A stretch of 64,000 nucleotides of DNA, taken from the NCBI RefSeq assembly GCF_006494775.1, contig NZ_CP041146.1:2666001-2730000 (forward strand), in the 5' to 3' direction. Each line of letters begins with the position of its first letter. The first letter of the stretch is position 1. The stretch is from Nocardioides humi. GTDB lineage: Bacteria; Actinomycetota; Actinomycetes; Propionibacteriales; Nocardioidaceae. A program made the position numbers and the translations under genes. The notes under the pieces were generated by a model. The model searched no databases. It saw nothing but the letters and a program-made list of their open reading frames with translations, and was not told the origin of the DNA. Below, in pieces: positions 18,360 to 28,364 of the stretch.

Positions 18360-19394
18360 TCATCGGCCGACGTCTACGAGCACCTTGCCGACTACGGCGT
18401 CCTCGACGGCTGCATGCGCGTCGGCGATCCGGTCCAGTGGGTAGTGGTGCAAGGGAAGGCCGAACTCCTCGCCGACCCGTAGCGCTCGGTCACCGAGAGC
18501 GTGGTCGATGGAGCTCACCGCGTCGTCGAGGTCGTCGGCCGTCATCGAGTAGAGCAGCACGAAGCGCCACGTCACCGCCTGGGCCATCTGGGAGCGCACG
18601 GGCATCGTGACCGCGTCCCCTCCGTTGTTCGCGTAGACCACGATCTCGCCGTGCTGAGCGATCACGGCGAGGTCGAGCTCGACGTTGACCGCCGGCGCGA
18701 CCTCGACGACGATGTCGACCCCACCGGGCGCGATACGGCGGATCTGCTCGGCCGCGTCCTGGTCACGGTAGCCGACGACGTGTCGTGCGCCTGCCGCCCT
18801 CGCCAATCGCACCTTGGCCTCGGTGCTCACCGTCGTGATCACCCGCGCGCCCGCCCAGATCGCGAGCTGGATCGCCGCATTGCCCACGGCTCCGGCTCCT
18901 CCGGCGACCAGGACAGTCACGCCGTCGAGCACTCCCGGAGCCAGTCGCCGGGGACCACCGCGACGCAGGGTGAGGGCGTGGTGGGCGGTGATGAAGGGGA
19001 CTCCGAGACTCGCCCCCAGCTCGAAGGACGCGGAATCCGGCAGCCGGCGGACGAGGTCGGCGGGGACGGTGGCGAACTCCTGGGCGGTGCCCTCGAGCCT
19101 CTTGAAGGCGATCAGCCAGAGCCACACGCGGTCGCCGGGCCTGACGTGCGAGACGTCCGCTCCGACCGCGTCCACGACGCCGGCTCCGTCGAGGTGGGGG
19201 ACCTGCACCGCTCCGTCGGGAATCGGCATGTGGATGGCCCCGTTGCGCGACTTCCAGTCGGTAGGGTTCACGCCGGAGACATGGATGCGGACGCGAACCT
19301 CGCCCGGGCCCGGGTCACGCGTGGGGAGATCGACGATCGTCAGGACGTCTCGCCCACCGGTGACGGCATAGCCTGCTGCTCTGATGTGGATCAC
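18360..19394 (-). CDS. Zinc-free medium-chain dehydrogenase/quinone reductase-like
   Basis: A 344-residue MDR protein with an N-terminal GroES-like fold (GEVRVRIHVSGVNPTDWK) and a Rossmann motif VLVAGGAGAVGNAAIQLA. The VNPTDWK pattern and lack of the structural-zinc Cys cluster place it with NADPH:quinone reductases. It starts 17 bases after the activator gene's stop and is probably cotranscribed with it. The 112 bases to the isomerase gene show no feature. Confidence 0.85.
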   Translation of the reverse strand: MIHIRAAGYAVTGGRDVLTIVDLPTRDPGPGEVRVRIHVSGVNPTDWKSRNGAIHMPIPDGAVQVPHLDGAGVVDAVGADVSHVRPGDRVWLWLIAFKRLEGTAQEFATVPADLVRRLPDSASFELGASLGVPFITAHHALTLRRGGPRRLAPGVLDGVTVLVAGGAGAVGNAAIQLAIWAGARVITTVSTEAKVRLARAAGARHVVGYRDQDAAEQIRRIAPGGVDIVVEVAPAVNVELDLAVIAQHGEIVVYANNGGDAVTMPVRSQMAQAVTWRFVLLYSMTADDLDDAVSSIDHALGDRALRVGEEFGLPLHHYPLDRIADAHAAVEDAVVGKVLVDVGR

Positions 19395-19411
19395 TCCTCG
19401 GTTGGTCGGCC

Positions 19412-21174
19412 CTACAGGCCGAACTGACTGATCTTCCGGTAGAGGCTCGACCTGGAGATGCCGAGTTCCAGGGCGGCCTGGACCTTGTTGCCGCCCGAAG
19501 CGTCGAGCGCGGCGAGCAGAGCGTCACGTTCAACGCGCTCCATCCAACTCAGGCGGTGGCGCTCGATCTGGGCGCGAACATCCGCCGGAAGATCCGCTCT
19601 CGTCACCACCCCCGGGTGACGGGCCAACGTCCGCAGGACGACCTGTTCGAGCTCGCGCAGGTTCCCCCGCCACGGCAGTTTCATGAGCGCGTCCAGTGCA
19701 TCCGGTGCCCAGCGGACCCGCCGACCCCGCGCCTCGCTCACCGCAGCGACGAGTCGCGGAACGTCGTTGACCCGCTCTCGCAGTGGGGGCAGCTCCACAT
19801 GCCGCTCGGCGAAGAGCCTGTAGAAGGTGAGCTCCGCGCTGCTGTGGTGGCCATCGACCAGGCTCGGGGCAGCGAAGGCCGTCGCCACGACGCGGGCGCT
19901 GTCGGGCCGCGTCGGCGCGTTCCAGACCTCCTGGAGGGTCGCGAGCACCTCGCGCCGGCTCCTGTCCACATGGCCGAGGACCACGCCGTCCCCTCGGACG
20001 ACGGCCGCTCGGAACTCGGCAACGCACGCCGCGGCGTCGACGTCTTCGCTGACGTCGATGGCGACGACGCTCCCGCACGACTCGAGGGCGCGGCGAGCAG
20101 CCGACAGCTTGCCTGTGCCCGGCTCTCCCGTGACCAGGACCGGCACTCCTTCCTCGATGCCCGCCGACAGCGAGCGGAGCGCCTGTGCGTGCAGGGTGCT
20201 CGTGCCGACGTCCTGCACGAAGGCACCTCGAGCGCGACGCGCCGGTGCCTCGAGCTCGACGAACAGGCTCTCGTCGTCACCGAGGGGGACACGCTCGCGT
20301 CGACCAGCACGCCATCTCCCAAGGTGATGGACCGTCGGGAGCTCTCCGAGCGACCCTGCCGGCGTACCTCTGATCTCAGCACGGCCAGGTCGAGGCTGGA
20401 GAGCAGCGCCGTCGACCGGGTGTCGGCGACGCACAGGTCGTCCGTGAGCAGCAGGGAGGCGCGGTCGGGCCGCCGACGACGCAGGAACTGGTCGACCAGC
20501 GCACGGGTCCGATCGCCCTCCTGGAACTGTAGGACCGAGCGGAGCTCCATGCCGGCCCACCTCAGAAGCGCGAGAATCACGCGGGCGTCATCCCCCTCAG
20601 GCAGCGCGACGCCGATGATCGCGGCGGATCGTCGGGTCACCGGATGCTGGACCGGCACCGCCACGCACGTGCGTCCGGTGAACCTTCGCGACCAGTGCTC
20701 ATGTCCCGTGATCACCTTCGGGTAGCCGTCCGCCAACGCGGTGCCCACCGCGTTGGTTCCCGCGTCCTCCTCGCGCAGCGACGTTCCCACCTTCGTCGAC
20801 GCACCGATCGTCTGGTCGTTGTCGGCGGATCGCCATGCCCCGATCACTCGGGCGCCGCCGTCGGCGAACACCAACTCCGCTCCCGACCCGGCCAGCGCCT
20901 CGCGAAGACGCGCGACCACCGGCTCGGCGAGGGCCAGCAGTCGATTCGAGGAGGCGGTCGGCTCGCCTGACCGCGACGGCCCGTCGGGGTCGACTCCAGC
21001 CGCCCACGATCGCAGCCAGGACATGGCGATCTCGGGGCGCACCGCGCCTCGCAGTTCCGGCGTCAGGTCACCGGTACGAGTGAAGACCCGACGCGCCTCG
21101 GCGACGGAGACGTCGCGGAAGCTCCGCTCCGCCCTCGGCTGTCGCATGTCGGCACGTTCGCCCGCATTGAGCAT
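19412..21174 (-). pseudogene. AcoR-like activator (GAF, AAA+, Fis HTH), frameshifted
   Basis: The gene reads as GAF-type sensor (residues about 70-220, KVGTSLREEDAGTNAVGTAL), AAA+ domain (Walker A TGEPGTGKLS, PWRGNLRELEQVV) and a C-terminal Fis helix-turn-helix (NKVQAALELGISRSSLYRK). The two halves lie in different frames joined at a G5 run (20284-20288). One added base gives a continuous protein of about 587 residues. The AAA+ domain lacks the GAFTGA loop that contacts sigma-54, as in actinobacterial relatives that work with the housekeeping sigma factor. ATG 21174 has GGAGGTGGG upstream. Likely the pathway activator; the break may be an assembly error. Confidence 0.8.
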
Positions 21175-21197
21175 GGGATGCCCACCTCCAGGTTTCG

Positions 21198-21244
21198 GTC
21201 GCCTGTCGACAGACGACAATGGCGCAGATCACACCGGTTGTCAA
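21198..21244 (-). promoter_or_regulatory. Promoter of the activator gene with GTCGAC operator
   Basis: On the minus strand TTGACA (21244-21239), 17 bp, then CATTGT (21221-21216). The palindrome GTCGCCTGTCGACAGACGAC (21198-21217) overlaps the -10 and the expected start site. Nineteen of its 20 bases match a perfect palindrome. A bound repressor would shut off the activator gene. Confidence 0.7.
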
Positions 21245-21300
21245 GCACGACGCCCCCGCACTTGTCACGCGGGGCATCGAGCGGAACGGACGGCGCGCAC

Positions 21301-22832
21301 TCAGCCGGAACCGGCCGGGGCCGCGCGACGATAGGACAGGTCGAGCAGGCTCGACTGGGTGATGGCATCACCCAGGAGCTCGCCGACGAGGCGGCCTTCG
21401 GCCATCACCAGCACGCGGTCGCACAGACCCGGCAGCTCCTCGTTGTCGGACGACGCGACGATGACGGCGGCGCCCGCGTTCGCGAGCGCCCGGATCTGCA
21501 CGCGGATCGCCTCCTTGGCTCCCACGTCGATGCCGGCGGTGGGCTCGTCGAAGGCGAAGACCCGGGGTCCCGTCATCATCCACTTGGCCAGCAGCGCCTT
21601 CTGCTGGTTGCCGCCGGAGAGCACCCGCATGGGTGCCCGGAGCCGGCCCGCAGGTCCGGCGACATCGGTGATCGCCTTCGCAACAGCCTGATGCTCGCGC
21701 CTTCGGTGCACAACGAGTCGCAGCCGCCTGAACCGGGCCAGCGACGGCAGCGCGACGTTCTCGGCGACCGTCAGCTCCTGGAACCCTGCCTGGTGCCTTC
21801 GGTCCTCCGGGAGGAAGGCGATGCCGGCCGAGACGGCCGAGCGCACCGAGGGACGGGTGACCGCGCGGCCCCTCCACGTCAGCGCACCGTTCGCCGGACG
21901 ATCTGCGCCCACCAGCATCCGCAGCAGTTCGGTACGCCCCGATCCAACGAGGCCCGCGAGCCCCACGATCTCGCCGGATCGGAGCTCGAGGTCCACCTCG
22001 CCGACGCGGCCCCGCCCCAGTCGCTCCGCCCTGAGCAGCACTTCGGCATCAGCCGCCGGAGACCGCGCGTCCGTCCGCGCCCCTGCGTCGGCATCCGCGG
22101 AGACATCGCCCATCAGCCGGACCAGTCCCGCAACGCTGCTCTGCTCCAGCGCGCCGGTGTGCGTCGTACGACCGTCGCGCAGGACGCTCACGTCCTGGCA
22201 GAAGTCGACGACCTCCTGCAGGCGGTGGGAGACGTACAACACGGCCACGCCGTCGTTCCGCAAGCGCTCGATGGCGCGCGCGATGCCGTCGACCTCGCGA
22301 GGCGAGAGAGAGGCCGTCGGCTCGTCCATCACCAGCACCCGGCACCGCTGTGAGGTCGCCTTGGCGATCATCATCAGCCGGAGCTGGGCCGGCGACAGCC
22401 CGCCGACATCGTCGCGGACGTCGACGGCCAGACCGATCTGCTCGACGATGGCCTGGGCGTCGCGGACCATCGCGCGCTGGTCGACGAAGACGCCGCCGAT
22501 CCTGCGGTAGCGCCCCATCAGCAGGTTCTCCGCGATCGACAGTCCATGGCCGACCACCAGCTCCTGCGGTATCACCTGGATCCCGTGGCCGATCGCGTCG
22601 CGAGGAGCGTGGAAGTCGACGGGCACCGAGTCGACCTCGAGGTCGCCGGCGTCCCGCCGGATCCGTCCCGACAGGATGCCGATCAGCGTGGATTTGCCCG
22701 CTCCGTTGGGGCCGATGAGCGCGGTCGCGATCCCCGGCCGCAACGTCAGCATCGCATCCTTCAACGCGTGCACCCCCCGAAGGACCGCCGGATTCCCGAC
22801 GCGGTGAGCACGGGCGCCACCTGCGCGGTCAC
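21301..22832 (-). pseudogene. RbsA-like double ATPase of second ABC importer, frameshifted
   Basis: Tandem ATPase with Walker A GPNGAGKST, first ABC-type Walker B LVMDEPTASLS, second signature LSGGNQQKALLAKW and FDEPTAGIDVG. The natural start is GTG 22832, just after the permease stop. It gives VTAQVAPVLTASGIRRSF and then meets a C6 run (22773-22778) where one more base is needed to continue as HALKDAMLTL. With it the protein has 510 residues, the usual length. Without it the first strand is lost. It powers the permease and binding protein encoded just upstream. The break may be an assembly error. Confidence 0.82.
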
Positions 22833-22833
22833 C

Positions 22834-23862
22834 TCAGGCCGCCAACCGTCGGCCGAGCTGAGCCGACATCACAGCGAGCACCAGGACAGCACCCTGGATC
22901 AGGTTGGCGACGGCGGGCGAGTAGTTCATCTGCACGATGCCGTTCTGCAGAGCTGCCAGGAACACAACGCCCACCGCCGAGCCGAGCACGTGGAATGAGC
23001 CCTTGCTCATGAAGGTCGAGCCCAGGAAGCAGGCGGCGTACGCCGGCAGCAGCAGGCCGATACCGGCGTTCGGGTAGTACGACTGGGCCTGGGCCGCAAG
23101 CAGGATGCCGGCGAACGAGCAACCCAGACCGACCAGCGCGAACGAGGACGCCCGGATCATCCTGTTCCGGATTCCGGAGAGTCTCGCGGCTTCGACGTTC
23201 GCGCCGACCGCTGAGATCTGTCGGCCCCACAGCGTCCGGTCCTGGGCGAGCCAGAGCAGGCCCACGACAACGATCTCGAGGAGGATCACCAGCGGCACCG
23301 GTCCGATCTCCACCCTGGCGAGGTCGGTGAACGCCTCGGGAATCCCGAGGCTGATCTGCTGGTTGTCGGAGATCTTGACCTCCAGTCCCAGCAGAATGCT
23401 GCCCGCGGCCAGGGTGATGACGAACGCCGACACCCCCGACCACGCAATGACCACGCCGAGGACGATGCCGACCAGGATTCCGGCGAGCGCCGTGACGAAG
23501 AGCGCGGACGACACGGTCAGGTGCTGATGAGCGAGGAGCACGACGACCAGGGCGCACGAGAACTGTGCCTGGTACCCGACCGAGAGGTCGAAGTCCCCGA
23601 TGCGGAGCGGCACCGTGAGCACCGCCGCCATGAGCAGCAGAGGGGCCGCGATGCTGAGCAGGCCCTTGGCGTTGTCCCAGGTGAGGAACGTGCCGGGCAG
23701 GTTGACGGCGAAGAAGGCGATGACGGCGAGGCAGGCGATGGCGGTGCCGTAGCGCAGCAACACCGCGCCGCGCGGGCCGCGGCTGCCGGCGAAGTCCGTC
23801 TCGTGGTCGGGCGTGTCACGATCCGCCGTGGCGGACGGGTCGGCCTGGGTGAGCGAGGTCAT
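22834..23862 (-). CDS. RbsC-like permease of second ABC importer
   Basis: A 342-residue permease with eight to ten membrane segments, beginning ATAIACLAVIAFFAVNLPG and with the loop FLGSTFMSKGSFHVLGS in place of the usual GGxSLxGGRG. It lies between the binding protein (8 bases upstream) and the ATPase (1 base downstream), so all three are one operon. The altered loop is a small departure from the family signature. Confidence 0.87.
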   Translation of the reverse strand: MTSLTQADPSATADRDTPDHETDFAGSRGPRGAVLLRYGTAIACLAVIAFFAVNLPGTFLTWDNAKGLLSIAAPLLLMAAVLTVPLRIGDFDLSVGYQAQFSCALVVVLLAHQHLTVSSALFVTALAGILVGIVLGVVIAWSGVSAFVITLAAGSILLGLEVKISDNQQISLGIPEAFTDLARVEIGPVPLVILLEIVVVGLLWLAQDRTLWGRQISAVGANVEAARLSGIRNRMIRASSFALVGLGCSFAGILLAAQAQSYYPNAGIGLLLPAYAACFLGSTFMSKGSFHVLGSAVGVVFLAALQNGIVQMNYSPAVANLIQGAVLVLAVMSAQLGRRLAA

Positions 23863-23870
23863 CGTCGCAC

Positions 23871-25034
23871 CTACTCCGTGGCCGTGGTGGGCTCAGGAAG
23901 GGCCTGCAGGCGGTAGCCCTGGGTCTTCCAGTCGGCATAGATCTTCTTGCCGACGTCGGGGAAGGGGTAGCTCGCCGCACCGGCGGGCATGTCGGCGCTC
24001 GTCACGACCTTGAATATGTGCGGGTACTTGGCGACCTCGGCATCTGCGGAGATCGGCGTGCCCTTGGTGAAGTGGTGGAGCAGCGCATCGGCCGCATGCC
24101 ATCCCGTGTACCAGTTGGTCGCGTCGAGAACGACCGCGGTGTCGCAGGTCTCCAGGGCCTTGGCGGTGTCCGGGAAGGTGAACTGCGACAGAACGACGAT
24201 GTCGTTGCGCCCCCTCTCCTTGAGCAGGTTGCAGATCGGCGCCAGCTGGGCGTCGATGCTGGAGAAGATCACCTTCACGTCAGGGTTGGCCGCGAGCTGG
24301 TCGCGCACCGAGTTGATCGTGTCCGAGACAAGGTTGGCCGGGTCGATCTGGTGCTCGGCGACGACATTCATGCCGTAGAGCTCCATCAGCGGACGGAAGA
24401 CGTCGCTGCGCATCCGCACTCCCTGCTGGGGGTCGAAGTTCTGCATGATCACGTCGGATCCCGGGGGTACGTGCACACCCACCCAGTCGGCCGCCATCAC
24501 GCTCTGCACCGCCTCGCTGGGACGGAAGATGGCCGCGATCAGGTTGTCGTCGTCCGGCACGTAGCCGCTGAGACCGACCACAGGCGTGCCCGACTTCTTG
24601 AACGACTGCAGCGCCGGGAGGATGCTGCTCGGCGGGGCCGCGATCGAGACGAACGCGTCGACCTTCTGCTGCACGAAGGACTGGCTGATCGAGGCGAGTA
24701 GGCCGGGCTGGCCCTGGGCGTCCTGAACGATCACATCCCAGCCGAGCGCGGTGGCGGCACGGACGAACTCGTCGGCGAGCTGCTTCTGGATGTAGGAGGC
24801 ACCGACGTAGATCAGCAGACCGATCTTCTTCTTGGGCACTTCGATCGAGTCCGCGGGAGCGGCGGCGTCCGCATCGGCCCGCGAGCCCGGGGCCTTGTCG
24901 GAGGAGACGGACCCGGTCAGGCGCTCCCCCTGGTCGGAGGTCTGGCCTGCGGGGGTGGCCGTGCAGGCCGACGCGGCGAGAGCCATCCCGATCACCAGCC
25001 CCACCGCGGAGATCAGATTGGAACGTTTGAACAT
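23871..25034 (-). CDS. RbsB-like substrate-binding lipoprotein of second ABC importer
   Basis: A 387-residue exported protein with lipobox ALAASAC and a Ser/Asp/Ala linker before the binding domain (KKKIGLLIYVGASYIQKQLA, WDVIVQDAQGQPG, VKVIFSSIDAQLAPI). It fits the periplasmic-binding-protein-4 fold and heads its own operon. It is only distantly like the first importer's binding protein, so the two systems may carry different compounds or a substrate and its product. Confidence 0.86.
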   Translation of the reverse strand: MFKRSNLISAVGLVIGMALAASACTATPAGQTSDQGERLTGSVSSDKAPGSRADADAAAPADSIEVPKKKIGLLIYVGASYIQKQLADEFVRAATALGWDVIVQDAQGQPGLLASISQSFVQQKVDAFVSIAAPPSSILPALQSFKKSGTPVVGLSGYVPDDDNLIAAIFRPSEAVQSVMAADWVGVHVPPGSDVIMQNFDPQQGVRMRSDVFRPLMELYGMNVVAEHQIDPANLVSDTINSVRDQLAANPDVKVIFSSIDAQLAPICNLLKERGRNDIVVLSQFTFPDTAKALETCDTAVVLDATNWYTGWHAADALLHHFTKGTPISADAEVAKYPHIFKVVTSADMPAGAASYPFPDVGKKIYADWKTQGYRLQALPEPTTATE

Positions 25035-25154
25035 GTTGTCGTCCTTTGATGAGTCGACAGCGGCGCCAAGGCATGGGCGCCGGCCCGTCAGCGGCGGAGT
25101 TGGACCCGAGAGAGGCGGGGCTGCGACGACGTCGCTGCCGCCCCGCGCAGCAGC

Positions 25155-25199
25155 AGGCTAGGAGCCACCCGTCCGCATCGGCTGTCGCAATGTGACACA
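25155..25199 (-). promoter_or_regulatory. Promoter with activator-type box before the second importer
   Basis: On the minus strand TGTGTCACATTGCGACA (25199-25183) contains the shorter palindrome TGTCACATTGCGACA. It is followed by 22 bp and TAGCCT (25160-25155). The rest of the gap (25200-25374) has only short GC-rich repeats near 25336-25350 that might end the hydroxylase transcript. Confidence 0.6.
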
Positions 25200-25374
25200 G
25201 GACACGCCCATCGGCGGGCGCACGATCAGGCGTCGTGCGCCGGCGGAGCTGACAGGCCTCTCGGTCGGCCAGCACAGCATCGCCGGCGTCATCAGGGACC
25301 GCGAGCCCGAAGGGCTCGACACCCACCTCACCGGCCCTCGGCGGCCGGGGTGGCCGACCTGTCCCGTACGCGCC

Positions 25375-27822
25375 TCACGCCCCCCGGTCGATCATGGTGA
25401 CGAGCCGCTCGGGTGTGGCCGGCAGGTCCAGGACTCGCACGCCGAACTCCCGCAGCGCGTCGTCGATCGCGGAGGAGAGCGCGGACGGCGCCATCAGACG
25501 GCCCGCCTCTCCGCCTCCCTTGACGCCGTTCGCCGTGATCGGCGACGGCGTCTCCTCGTGACCGATCCTGATCTCCGGGACGTCCATCGCCGTCGGCATC
25601 AGGTAGTCCCAGAAGGTCGTGGTCAGCGGCTGGCCACTGTCGTCGAAGGCGAACTCCTCCGACAACGTGGTGGCGATGCCCTGTGCGGTCCCGCCGACGA
25701 TCTGACCGTCGTACGAGCGGGGGTTGACCAGAACTCCGGAGTCGTGGACCGCGGCGTAGTCGAGGATCGTCACCTGCCCCGTCTCGGGATCCGCCTCGAC
25801 CACGGCGAGGTGGCAGGCGTGCCCGACGCAGGGATAGAAGATGCCCAGATCGCTGCGGTCGGCGGCCGGTTTGGTGAGGAACGGGTGGTCGTAGACGAAG
25901 CTGGCGTCCAGAGCAGACTCCATGCCCTCGGGGAGGTCGATCTTGTAGAAGTGCGCGATCTCTGCCAGCTGGGCAAGGCTGAGTCTGGTCTCGGGCAGGT
26001 CGATCAGCTGAAACCCGCCATCGACCCATTCGAGCTCGTCCTTGTTGACCGCGAGCCGGTGGGCGGCGATGAGGCGCATCTTGTCCTTCAACACCCTCGA
26101 CGCGCCCTGCACGGCTCCGGCGAGCATCACGGTGAGACGACTTCCGCCTGGGCCTGCCGAGGGCAGGCCACCCTTGCTGCCGTGGTGCTGGACGGCGACG
26201 TCATGGGGGTCGATGTCGAACTCCTCGGCCACAAGCATCGAAGCCACCGTGTCGGGGCTGTTGCCTTCGAAGGGCTTGGAGAACAGCGTGACCGTGAAGC
26301 TCGCCTGCGCATCGATGCTGAGTCGTACGCCTTCCGGCGAGGAGGTGGGGCCGTCGAGGACCTTGTCGCTCCAGAACCAGAACTCGGTGGGCCCGTAGAC
26401 GCTGCGCTCGTTGCAGGTGGCCACGCCGATCCCGACGTGCCGTCCGGCCGCGCGCATCTGCGCCTGCTTCTCACGCCAGCCGCCGTAGTCGAGCAGGCGC
26501 ATCGCGTGGTCCAGTACCGGCTCGTAGTCGCCGGAGTCGTACATGTTGCCGCCGGGTGCGCGATACGGGAACTGATCGGGCCGGATGAAGTTCATCCGGC
26601 GCATCTCCGTCGGATCCATGCCCAGCTCGGCCGCCGCCTTGTCGACCATCCGTTCCAGCACCCAGTTGCCGGCGTCGGTGCCGAATCCACGGTACGCGCC
26701 CTGCTGGGTCTTGTTGGTCAGCACGGCTCGCACGTGGTATTTGAGCGCCCGCATCCGGTACGGACCGGTCGGCTGAGCCATCGCATTGCCGTGGGAGGCC
26801 ACGCCGAACTGGATATAGGCACCGTAGTCATCGACCACGTCGATCTTGAGCCCCTTGAGCTCACCCGTGCGCATCACGGCGAGCTCGACCTCGTAGTATC
26901 GGTCGGAGCCGATCTGGTCGCCGTTGAAGGTGTGGTCGAGACGGTCCTCGACGTACTTCACCGGGCGACCGGTGTACTTCGCCATCATCGCGGCGGTCAA
27001 TGCGGCGCGCCAGCACAACTGCTTCGCGCCGAAGCTGCCCCCGGCGTAGTACGGCTTCATGTCGAACTTGTTGCCGGGGATGCCCAGCGTCGCGGCGAGC
27101 GCGAAGTGGCCCGTCGTGCCGCTGAGGCTGTTGGAGTGGATCGTCAGCTCGCCCGTGCCCTCGTCGTACTCGGCGACGGCACCCGAGGTGTCGAGCGGCG
27201 TGCCGGCCGATCGACGCCACCGGAGCCGATCCTTCACCACGAGGTCCGCATCGGCGAAGACCGCATCCGGGTCCCCGAACTCGAAGGTGTGCTCGAGAGC
27301 GACATTCGTCTCGAGGAGATCGTGCACCAGGTTGCCCGTGTCCTCGGCCGCGACGAGCGGATCGACGATCGGTTCGAGCACCTCGTAGGTGACGTCGATC
27401 AGATCGCGCGCATCCTCGGCCAGATAGCGATTCTCCGCGACGACGACGGCGACTCCCTCGCCCACGTAACGGACCTTGTCGGCGGCGAGCACCCGCCACA
27501 CGTGTTTGTCCGGGTGCGGACCGGCTTCCGGGATGGGTGCGATGTACGACGCTGCCTCGATCCCCGTCATGACGGCGACGACGCCGGGCGCCTGCCGGGC
27601 ACGCTCGGCATCGATCGCCACGATCCGCGCGTGCGGGTACGGACTGCGCAGCACGACCGCATGGAGCATGCCGTCGAGAACGACGTCGTCGATGTAGCGG
27701 CCGCGCCCGCGCAGCAGCTTGGGATCCTCGACCCGCTTGATCGAGGTTCCGATCACCTTGCGCTGGTCGGGCGGGACCGCAGTGCCCTTGAGGTCGTCGG
27801 GCGACACTCTCGCGGCGCTCAT
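25375..27822 (-). CDS. Molybdenum hydroxylase large subunit (CoxL-like)
   Basis: An 815-residue subunit of the xanthine oxidase/CO dehydrogenase family. It starts with IGTSIKRVEDPKLLRGRGRY, has GSFGAKQ and GAYRGFGTDA at the active-site loop, and KGGGEAGRLMAPSAL with the catalytic Glu near the end. True CO dehydrogenase (form I) has AYxCSFR at the loop; this protein has AYRGFG, as in other hydroxylases. It therefore probably hydroxylates an organic ring or aldehyde with water-derived oxygen at the Mo centre. ATG 27822 overlaps the small-subunit stop. Substrate unknown. Confidence 0.92.
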   Translation of the reverse strand: MSAARVSPDDLKGTAVPPDQRKVIGTSIKRVEDPKLLRGRGRYIDDVVLDGMLHAVVLRSPYPHARIVAIDAERARQAPGVVAVMTGIEAASYIAPIPEAGPHPDKHVWRVLAADKVRYVGEGVAVVVAENRYLAEDARDLIDVTYEVLEPIVDPLVAAEDTGNLVHDLLETNVALEHTFEFGDPDAVFADADLVVKDRLRWRRSAGTPLDTSGAVAEYDEGTGELTIHSNSLSGTTGHFALAATLGIPGNKFDMKPYYAGGSFGAKQLCWRAALTAAMMAKYTGRPVKYVEDRLDHTFNGDQIGSDRYYEVELAVMRTGELKGLKIDVVDDYGAYIQFGVASHGNAMAQPTGPYRMRALKYHVRAVLTNKTQQGAYRGFGTDAGNWVLERMVDKAAAELGMDPTEMRRMNFIRPDQFPYRAPGGNMYDSGDYEPVLDHAMRLLDYGGWREKQAQMRAAGRHVGIGVATCNERSVYGPTEFWFWSDKVLDGPTSSPEGVRLSIDAQASFTVTLFSKPFEGNSPDTVASMLVAEEFDIDPHDVAVQHHGSKGGLPSAGPGGSRLTVMLAGAVQGASRVLKDKMRLIAAHRLAVNKDELEWVDGGFQLIDLPETRLSLAQLAEIAHFYKIDLPEGMESALDASFVYDHPFLTKPAADRSDLGIFYPCVGHACHLAVVEADPETGQVTILDYAAVHDSGVLVNPRSYDGQIVGGTAQGIATTLSEEFAFDDSGQPLTTTFWDYLMPTAMDVPEIRIGHEETPSPITANGVKGGGEAGRLMAPSALSSAIDDALREFGVRVLDLPATPERLVTMIDRGA

Positions 27823-28364
27823 GCCTCGCTCCCACGCTCGGCGCGGATCTCCGCTGCACGCATGGCGGCATCGACGATGAACTGGTAGCCCGTGCAACGA
27901 CAGAGGTTGCTGGAGATGCCCTCCCGCACCTCTTCGCGGGTCGGAGCCGGATTCTCGTCGAGGATCTCCTCGACCCTGAGCATCATGCCGGGGGTGCAGA
28001 ACCCGCACTGCAGGCCCTGCTTCTCCCAGAACGCCTGCTGGACCGGCCCGAGCTCCTCCGGCGAGGTGGCCATCCCTTCGATGGTGCGGATCTCGGCTCC
28101 GTCGACCTGGACGGCCAGGGTGATGCACGAGCGGAGCGTCTGGCCGTCGACCCGCACTGTGCACGCGCCGCAGACGCCTTGATCGCAGGCGGCGTGCGTG
28201 CCGGTGAGCCGCAGATCCTGGCGCAGGACGTCGACCAGCATCCGCCGGCCCTCGACCGCCACGTGCCGCCGCTGACCGTTGACCGTGAGGGTGACGGGAT
28301 ACTGCGTGTCTGGCGTGCTCATCCCCGCACCGACAGGCGTCAGGGGGTCCACGAGTTCGGTCAT
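27819..28364 (-). CDS. Molybdenum hydroxylase [2Fe-2S] small subunit (CoxS-like)
   Basis: A 181-residue iron-sulfur subunit. The plant-type cluster ligands are in CDQGVCGACTV with a following C (LRSC), and the second cluster is in GFCTPGM and NLCRCTGYQ. It passes electrons from the Mo centre to the FAD subunit. GAAGGAG precedes the ATG, and ATGA overlaps join it to both neighbours. The N-terminus is about 18 residues longer than usual; an internal start at MSTPDTQ is possible. Confidence 0.92.
   Translation of the reverse strand: MTELVDPLTPVGAGMSTPDTQYPVTLTVNGQRRHVAVEGRRMLVDVLRQDLRLTGTHAACDQGVCGACTVRVDGQTLRSCITLAVQVDGAEIRTIEGMATSPEELGPVQQAFWEKQGLQCGFCTPGMMLRVEEILDENPAPTREEVREGISSNLCRCTGYQFIVDAAMRAAEIRAERGSEA

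Noticed and set aside
25192..27888. Open frame of 898 codons opposite the hydroxylase large subunit
   Set aside because: Long only because stop codons are rare in this frame; the minus strand holds a fully conserved enzyme.
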